Of a DNA stretch of 43,831 nucleotides, positions 39,801 to 43,831 are shown piece after piece. Under the pieces are notes generated by a model. The model worked only from the letters and a program-made list of their open reading frames with translations, had not been told where the DNA came from and made no database searches. Made by a program: the position numbers and the translations under genes. The first letter of the stretch is position 1. Each line of letters opens with the position of its first letter. This DNA comes from a virus, in the IMG/VR virus record IMGVR_UViG_3300021964_000003, positions 1 through 43,831 of that record; one strand, 5' to 3'.

Positions 39801-41006
39801 CTACACTTCCAACTCGTTTTTGTGTGATGTGAGATCAGAATAATATTTCTCACATACCGCGACTGAGTTGCGAAGAGTTTTACTCGCATGGAATATCCCT
39901 GCGGTAGTTGCCAATCTTGCTCCCAATATTTTTCTAAGTCGATGCGTTGGTTTAGGATCATCTAAACCTAATTCATCTCTCAGAAATTTAGTGAATCTTT
40001 TATGCAACCTGTCACCACCACAGATGACTTTTCCTTCCCTACCTCGGAAGTGGTTGAATAGTTGTGCTGAGATACCAACCTTTTCAATATGATTAGTACC
40101 TTTTAATTTAGACCTTTTTGTAGCAAAAGGTAACAGCAAAAAATGCTGACCATTAAAAGTTGTAAAATTACCTGCATCCACCTGATAAATTTCTGACTTC
40201 CGGAGTCCGGCTCCAAAAGCCAATAAGTAGATGTCATAGAAAACAGGGTGCTTTTCCTTGTTGTCCTGAAAGAATTTAATTATCTTCTCTACCTCAGCAT
40301 CATCAGTAGAGAAGGGTTGGGACACACTACTTTCAGCAACAAAGGAAACGAAGTTACCAAAATGAGATGTATCCCAACCCTGCCGTTTGAACAACGAAAG
40401 GTTTCGCTTAGAAAATAATGCCCTTACTTGCCTTAACTTATGGGGCAAATTATAGAGTGCTTGCCAAGCTTCCGGTAATGTTCTGCCCTGATCGTCAGTT
40501 TGTAAAAATACTTTACTAGTATCACTAAGCGAAATGCCATGACGCTTGCAGTAATCCTTTAAATGTCCGATTGACTTTTTTCTTGTGGCTAAATTTGCAC
40601 CACATCCATTTTTGCAGTCCAATATAAATTCACATAAACGCTCAAGAGTTAAAATATTATCTACCTCTTGTATGCGTTTCTCTACAATTTTAAAAACATC
40701 TACTTCAGTAAGCTCAGATAATGTGCCGACTAAAAGAGTATTGAATACTTGTTTTTTGTACTCAAATTTTAGGGCAACTTTATTTGTGTAATTGTTGAGT
40801 AAGATTTCGACATCAATATTCAAAAAGTTTGAAATAACTAATTCAAACTTTCGATGAGTCAACCATTTCTTAGGGCTTGACCTTGCAAATTTTTTTGCCT
40901 CTCCAAACCCTCTTCTAGTAAAGGAAGAATGGAGGCGCGAGTGAGAATCGAACTCACGAATAGAGGATTTGCAGTCCCCGTGGCGCTGTGATTCTAATTG
41001 TTTCAT
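39801..41006 (-). CDS. int: Tyrosine integrase with attP in its 5' end
   Basis: This encodes 401 residues from the ATG at 41006. The core-binding region lies around 110-220 and the catalytic domain around 240-395, with GLRKSE (Arg269), HRLR (His355, Arg358) and EKYYSDL (Tyr388 or 389). The usual second His before the Tyr appears as Asn380. Residues 10-26 are encoded by the tRNA-Cys 3' half. No strong ribosome site is seen before this ATG, and a TTG at codon 49 is a possible alternative, so the true start is uncertain. It catalyses site-specific integration and, with a directionality factor, excision. Confidence 0.87.
   Translation of the reverse strand: MKQLESQRHGDCKSSIREFDSHSRLHSSFTRRGFGEAKKFARSSPKKWLTHRKFELVISNFLNIDVEILLNNYTNKVALKFEYKKQVFNTLLVGTLSELTEVDVFKIVEKRIQEVDNILTLERLCEFILDCKNGCGANLATRKKSIGHLKDYCKRHGISLSDTSKVFLQTDDQGRTLPEAWQALYNLPHKLRQVRALFSKRNLSLFKRQGWDTSHFGNFVSFVAESSVSQPFSTDDAEVEKIIKFFQDNKEKHPVFYDIYLLAFGAGLRKSEIYQVDAGNFTTFNGQHFLLLPFATKRSKLKGTNHIEKVGISAQLFNHFRGREGKVICGGDRLHKRFTKFLRDELGLDDPKPTHRLRKILGARLATTAGIFHASKTLRNSVAVCEKYYSDLTSHKNELEV
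40930..40979 (-). other. attP core: 3' half of tRNA-Cys(GCA)
   Basis: On the minus strand the bases form an anticodon arm GGGGA-CTGCAAA-TCCTC with anticodon GCA, a variable loop TATTC, a T-arm GTGAG-TTCGATT-CTCAC, then TCGCGCC, the T discriminator of tRNA-Cys, and CCA. The 5' half is absent, so this is not a functional tRNA but the classic attachment-site fragment that restores a host tRNA on integration. Confidence 0.88.
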
Positions 41007-41026
41007 AATCTAATTAAGGTTAAATG

Positions 41027-41290
41027 CTACTTGTTTCTATTGGTCAAGTTTAAACTTAAAATATCTTTACGAGTGTAATACCAATCGTAAAAAAGTGCTA
41101 CATTAAGTGCTTCTTTCCAAGTGTTAAATGTTTTTGCTAATCCTTCGCGAGGGTCTGTTTCACCCCACCTACCGGAAAGGATAACATAATCTTTTGCTTC
41201 TATAAAATGTAAGTCTTTTTTCTCAGCAATACTTTCTACCACTTTGCTTTTTTGACTTACTCTCTCACCATGTGAATTAAATTCTTTCAT
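41027..41290 (-). CDS. Small early protein upstream of integrase, unknown (87 aa)
   Basis: This encodes 87 residues. FIEAKDYVILSGRWGETDP and a following helix NTWKEALNVALFYDW suggest a small alpha/beta fold. It is coupled to the preceding gene through a TAATG overlap and ends 21 bases before the integrase start. A directionality factor is conceivable from position but no excisionase motif is seen. Confidence 0.7.
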   Translation of the reverse strand: MKEFNSHGERVSQKSKVVESIAEKKDLHFIEAKDYVILSGRWGETDPREGLAKTFNTWKEALNVALFYDWYYTRKDILSLNLTNRNK

Positions 41291-41526
41291 TATTTATTAG
41301 CTTCCCATAATTCATCTGCTAATGCTCCGGCTTTAGTAATTACTATTTGTGGAACCTTAATTGTTTTCTCCCAATTCTCGCATTCAATTTGCCCTTCATT
41401 TTCTGCGCAAGCAAGTGAACCTGAGTAAAAAGTTCCGTTTTTAGTTATAGAAATATCGACATGAACTGAGTCAAGATCAGTATAAGCTTCGATTTCCCAT
41501 TCTTTATGTTTTATAGTTTTGCTCAT
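41290..41526 (-). CDS. Small early protein, unknown (78 aa)
   Basis: This encodes 78 residues with AAAGGAGACAAATAAC before the ATG, a strong ribosome site. The sequence alternates strands (WEIEAYTDLDSVHVDISIT) with two Cys and an acidic middle. It lies in the operon of cassette E3. No family is recognised. Confidence 0.7.
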   Translation of the reverse strand: MSKTIKHKEWEIEAYTDLDSVHVDISITKNGTFYSGSLACAENEGQIECENWEKTIKVPQIVITKAGALADELWEANK

Positions 41527-41550
41527 GTTATTTGTCTCCTTTTTTTAATT

Positions 41551-41781
41551 TCAGAATGGTGCTTCTGCACAATCCTTTTCAATTTGATCGTAATCTAGTT
41601 CTTTTGTGGTATGAAGTACCACTCCTAATTTCTTAGCAACAATTAATGCTTTTGCTTCTGCCCATCTTAAAGTTTCACCATCATTGTGGTGAATGGCATC
41701 GTCTATAATATTTTTGAGATCGAGGGCTTCCTCTTCAAGTTGCTTCCACTCATCATTTGAAATCTTTGTAGTATTGTTCAT
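41551..41781 (-). CDS. Small early protein directly behind cassette E3, unknown (76 aa)
   Basis: This starts ATG AAC AAT with no Shine-Dalgarno site, as do other first genes behind the early cassettes. The product is helical and acidic (DEWKQLEEEALDLKNIIDD). It leads the E3 operon that runs into the integrase. Function unknown. Confidence 0.7.
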   Translation of the reverse strand: MNNTTKISNDEWKQLEEEALDLKNIIDDAIHHNDGETLRWAEAKALIVAKKLGVVLHTTKELDYDQIEKDCAEAPF

Positions 41782-41784
41782 GAT

Positions 41785-41834
41785 TAAGACATTAGTATAT
41801 TATATTATAAAAAGCAAGATGTACTTGTGTCATA
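41785..41834 (-). promoter_or_regulatory. Early promoter-like cassette E3
   Basis: TATGACAC (41827-41834), a 9-base gap, TTGCTT (41812-41817), two bases, then TATAATATAATA on the minus strand. If ATGACA is a -35 and TATAAT a -10, the spacing is 18, which is close to the bacterial consensus. The stretch 41774-41836 is identical to the E4 copy except at two bases. Confidence 0.65.
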
Positions 41835-42117
41835 AAGATTTCCTATGCTCAGTAAGTAAATGATCTTGGATAATATTTCCAATATCCCTGAGACCAACAA
41901 GCTTTTTAGAAATTTCAACCCTGAGTTGATCTTTTAATTTTTGTTCTTCCGGAGTCCGGAAGTGATGATTCCTACCATGAAAAGATGCACATGGGAATTG
42001 CTCAAAAACCTTTTCAATTGCTTCGTTAAAATTATGCCATTCCTCAACCAAACTTTTGGCACAATTACCATTGAGATTTGGAACCGGACAAGCTGAAATT
42101 ATTTCTTCTTTATTCAT
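41830..42117 (-). CDS. Small early protein, unknown (95 aa)
   Basis: This encodes 95 residues with AAAAGGAAAATAAA before the ATG. Its TGA stop lies within the TATGACAC block of cassette E3. The sequence contains CPVPNLNGNCAKSLVEEW and SFHGRNHHFRTPEEQK, rich in His and Cys without a regular zinc spacing. It is likely soluble and helical toward the end. Function unknown. Confidence 0.7.
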   Translation of the reverse strand: MNKEEIISACPVPNLNGNCAKSLVEEWHNFNEAIEKVFEQFPCASFHGRNHHFRTPEEQKLKDQLRVEISKKLVGLRDIGNIIQDHLLTEHRKSL

Positions 42118-42230
42118 TTTATTTTCCTTTTAACTTTCTTCTGCTTTACCACTTTCTCAAATGTACCATCGAGAAGTGCGGTAAATAGGTTAACATTAAG
42201 TTGATAATCTTTAGATGTCGATTTGTTCAT
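42114..42230 (-). CDS. 38-residue early protein, unknown
   Basis: This short frame starts ATG AAC AAA after AAGGAGACCAACCAC, an excellent ribosome site shared word for word with the 94-residue gene upstream, and ends in an ATGA overlap with the next gene. The tail is very basic (KVVKQKKVKRKIK). The duplicated leader and coupling support it despite its size. Function unknown. Confidence 0.65.
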   Translation of the reverse strand: MNKSTSKDYQLNVNLFTALLDGTFEKVVKQKKVKRKIK

Positions 42231-42245
42231 GTGGTTGGTCTCCTT
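42222..42245 (-). repeat. Duplicated translation leader, copy 1
   Basis: This 24-base stretch, covering an AAGGAGA ribosome site and the first three codons, is identical to 42520-42543. It shows that the two adjacent small genes share a copied initiation region. The coding sequences diverge immediately after, so the leader was duplicated or conserved independently of the genes. Confidence 0.8.
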
Positions 42246-42528
42246 ATGCGTTAATCTCGTTTATGATCGAAAATGCTTCTCCGATCTTGGAAAGATTTTC
42301 TGTCTTTTGCCGTAACTCACTAATGACATATTGCAATATCGAATAATCTTCTTCAGCTATTGCTTGCAAAGCTTCCCATCTAGTTATTTTGCAAAAATTT
42401 TCACTTTTAGCCCATCTGTTAAATACATCTTTGGGTAATATTCTTTCGTCCGATGCGAATATTTTAACTTTCAAAAGATGATATCTTTTTATCGATGCGT
42501 CTGAAACTTGATAACTTGTTTTGTTCAT
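42244..42528 (-). CDS. Small early helical protein, unknown (94 aa)
   Basis: This encodes 94 residues with AAGGAGACCAACCAC ahead of ATG AAC AAA. It is helical, with basic and acidic clusters (RYHLLKVKIFASDERILPKDVF, ITRWEALQAIAEEDY). It is the second gene after cassette E4. No motif is recognised. Confidence 0.7.
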   Translation of the reverse strand: MNKTSYQVSDASIKRYHLLKVKIFASDERILPKDVFNRWAKSENFCKITRWEALQAIAEEDYSILQYVISELRQKTENLSKIGEAFSIINEINA

Positions 42529-42543
42529 GTGGTTGGTCTCCTT
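42520..42543 (-). repeat. Duplicated translation leader, copy 2
   Basis: This is identical to 42222-42245 and is the leader of the 94-residue early gene. The ribosome site AAGGAGA sits 8 bases from the ATG, making these the strongest-looking initiation sites of the early region. Confidence 0.8.
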
Positions 42544-42546
42544 AGT

Positions 42547-42807
42547 TTATCTTTCGTAATTTTTAATGTGAAATTGAACGAGATGATTTTTTGCGTCTTG
42601 CAAAGTAGAATTGGAATCAAGCGAGAGCCTAAATCCTTCTAAGTCGTGGTGAATTGTGTATGTGTTAGAACCATCTCTCAAAATATGTCTTCTGACTGAT
42701 CCGACAAAGTTATCTTCCTGATAGAGGCAAATAATATTTGGAGTATAACTCTCGCATTTAAATCTAAGTGAGTAATCTTTTAGTTCTGATATTGTGTAGT
42801 TGTTCAT
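42547..42807 (-). CDS. Small early protein directly behind cassette E4, unknown (86 aa)
   Basis: This starts ATG AAC AAC without a Shine-Dalgarno site. The pattern alternates strands and short helices (SELKDYSLRFKCESYTPNIICLYQ, TIHHDLEGFRLSLD), suggesting a small beta-rich fold. It is the first gene of the E4 operon. Function unknown. Confidence 0.7.
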   Translation of the reverse strand: MNNYTISELKDYSLRFKCESYTPNIICLYQEDNFVGSVRRHILRDGSNTYTIHHDLEGFRLSLDSNSTLQDAKNHLVQFHIKNYER

Positions 42808-42810
42808 GAT

Positions 42811-42860
42811 TAAGACATTAGTATATTATATTATAAAAAGCAAGATGCACCTGTGTCATA
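42811..42860 (-). promoter_or_regulatory. Early promoter-like cassette E4
   Basis: TATGACAC (42853-42860), a 9-base gap, TTGCTT (42838-42843) and TATAATATAATA follow one another on the minus strand. Over 42800-42862 it matches 61 of 63 bases of the E3 region about 1 kb away. The block begins 12 bases after the stop of the 254-residue gene. Confidence 0.65.
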
Positions 42861-42871
42861 AATTATTGGTT

Positions 42872-43636
42872 TTAGTTGTCGTATTTAATTGGAGTCAAAT
42901 CGGATGGTTTCCAATTATCAATGATTGGTTGCCAATTCGCCAATACAGCACCTAGTTCTCTCGATGCCTGTGCGTTGGATACCTTATGCTCAACCGGAAC
43001 ATATCTTAATGGTCTGCTCACGAGCTTTTCCGTGAAGTAAGTGTAAGCAGTTTCTTCAGGATCAGCAGATGAAAACTCATTCCATTTTGTTTCTACTTTT
43101 TCAAACTCAGACTTCAAAAAATCGACTGAAACATTAATTGGTAATTGACCTGATCCTGCACATGATCCGGTAAAGTATCCGGTATTTTTGTAAGTGTAAC
43201 CATGCTCTGCGAGAAGTCCGGTCTTTACATCAACCTTATGAGACTTTCCACAAATTTGGCAAACTCCCCTGTGAGTAGCTGAACGCTCAGTTCTTTTACC
43301 CTCTGATTTTTCTACCTTTGGTTTTTTAACGATAGGTAATGATTTAATGTAATCTCTTGCTGTAACTAATCCCCTGACCTGACTAGCATCGATGCCACAT
43401 ACCTCAAACCAAGCATAATGTTTTTCACGAACCTGATGTGGGTATAATGGTAATCCCCAATAAATTTCTGTGAGTTGATCGTAACGATCACCTGAGCGTA
43501 ATTTATGGGACTCATCATTCAAGATGAATTTGTGTGCCTGTCCACGAAGTGTTGCGTACTGACGAGATACAACATCGAGTGCTTCCTTCTGAGAGGCTTT
43601 AGAATAAAAGTGAGTTGGTAAGTTTTCGTTGTTCAT
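42872..43636 (-). CDS. Early zinc-finger-like protein (254 aa)
   Basis: I start it at the ATG at 43636 (ATG AAC AAC), matching the other cassette-driven genes, although the frame is open to 43645. The central region GVCQICGKSHKVDVK, AEHGYTY and GSCAGSG holds CxxC, His and Cys spaced like a zinc ribbon, a pattern seen in several phage and plasmid proteins of unknown role. The N-terminal part is helical. It follows cassette E5 directly, so it is probably expressed early; DNA binding is possible but unproven. Confidence 0.8.
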   Translation of the reverse strand: MNNENLPTHFYSKASQKEALDVVSRQYATLRGQAHKFILNDESHKLRSGDRYDQLTEIYWGLPLYPHQVREKHYAWFEVCGIDASQVRGLVTARDYIKSLPIVKKPKVEKSEGKRTERSATHRGVCQICGKSHKVDVKTGLLAEHGYTYKNTGYFTGSCAGSGQLPINVSVDFLKSEFEKVETKWNEFSSADPEETAYTYFTEKLVSRPLRYVPVEHKVSNAQASRELGAVLANWQPIIDNWKPSDLTPIKYDN

Positions 43637-43639
43637 GAT

Positions 43640-43689
43640 TATCAAACTAGATTATTATTATATAAAAAGCAAGTGGTACTTGTGTCATA
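43640..43689 (-). promoter_or_regulatory. Early promoter-like cassette E5
   Basis: TATGACAC (43682-43689), 9 bases, TTGCTT (43667-43672) and TTTATATAATAATAA follow on the minus strand. It has the same 9-base gap as E3 and E4 but its downstream part is diverged. It lies 4 bases beyond the stop of the gene that crosses the circular join. Confidence 0.6.
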
Positions 43690-43693
43690 AAGA

Positions 43694-43831
43694 TTAATTC
43701 TTGGCGATAAAGAATTTTCTATCTTTTACGAAAAATGTGATAGTGGCATCCGCTTCATCCCAATCCACTCTCTCGCTTTCGCTATATTCATATCCTTCAT
43801 TTGTTCTGCCATAAACATCTTGTCCAACTAT
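43694..43831 (-). CDS. 3' end of the early gene that starts at 712
   Basis: Bases 43705-43831 repeat the first 127 bases of the window, and the frame runs on through 11 further bases to a TAA at 43694. The final residues are KDRKFFIAKN. This is the same single gene as the entry at 1-712 seen across the circular join, not a second copy. Confidence 0.85.
   Translation of the reverse strand: MVGQDVYGRTNEGYEYSESERVDWDEADATITFFVKDRKFFIAKN
43705..43831. repeat. Right copy of 127-bp terminal direct repeat
   Basis: This is an exact copy of bases 1-127. Removing one copy gives a circle of 43,704 bp with no interruption of any gene. Confidence 0.95.

Noticed and set aside
40930-40979. A functional tRNA-Cys gene
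   Set aside because: Only the 3' half is present; the bases upstream do not form a D-arm or the acceptor partner strand.

Overview
The window is the complete genome of a tailed phage, most likely a temperate podovirus. The first 127 bases recur exactly as the last 127, and a gene broken at the left edge is completed across the join, so this is a circular molecule of about 43,704 bp cut open by assembly. The DNA is A+T-rich and every gene I can support is on the minus strand. Many starts have good Shine-Dalgarno sites, so the host uses ordinary bacterial initiation. The host cannot be named from the sequence alone, but the phage carries the 3' half of a host-type tRNA-Cys(GCA), which is a usable probe for it.

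In the direction of transcription (falling coordinates, crossing the join) the layout is as follows. (1) An early region of small unknown genes, 43.6-41.0 kb continuing from 1.9 kb to the join, is divided by five copies of a promoter-like cassette. (2) A tyrosine integrase (39.8-41.0 kb) carries the tRNA-Cys attP core inside its 5' coding end. (3) A replication and recombination block (36.0-39.8 kb) holds a PD-(D/E)XK nuclease, an ERF annealing protein, a DnaQ-type exonuclease whose motifs are in permuted order, an SSB, an initiator-like protein containing an iteron origin, and a DnaC-like loader. (4) A packaging block (31.6-36.0 kb) runs from a probable small terminase, through small genes and a G+C-rich intergenic region with a terminator, to the large terminase. 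(5) A cluster of small genes (30.2-31.5 kb), two of them DNA-binding, follows a tandem repeat. (6) The head block (24.2-30.2 kb) has portal, a metallophosphoesterase, scaffold and an SU10/DUF5309-like capsid protein. (7) The tail block (14.6-24.2 kb) has an adaptor-fibre fusion, nozzle protein, fibres and a lipoprotein/membrane pair. (8) Three large ejection-type proteins (2.1-14.6 kb) follow, the last a 2673-residue polyvalent protein with a zinc-protease motif.

The replication set (initiator, loader, SSB, ERF, resolvase-like nuclease) fits lambda-style initiation that borrows the host replisome: no phage DNA or RNA polymerase is recognisable. Many genes overlap by ATGA or TAATG, so translation is tightly coupled. 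No CI-like repressor, divergent lysogeny region or clear endolysin is visible.

The most unusual features are the permuted exonuclease, the attP inside the integrase gene, iterons conserved as DNA across two reading frames, the repeated early promoter cassettes, and a fibre module of foreign base composition.
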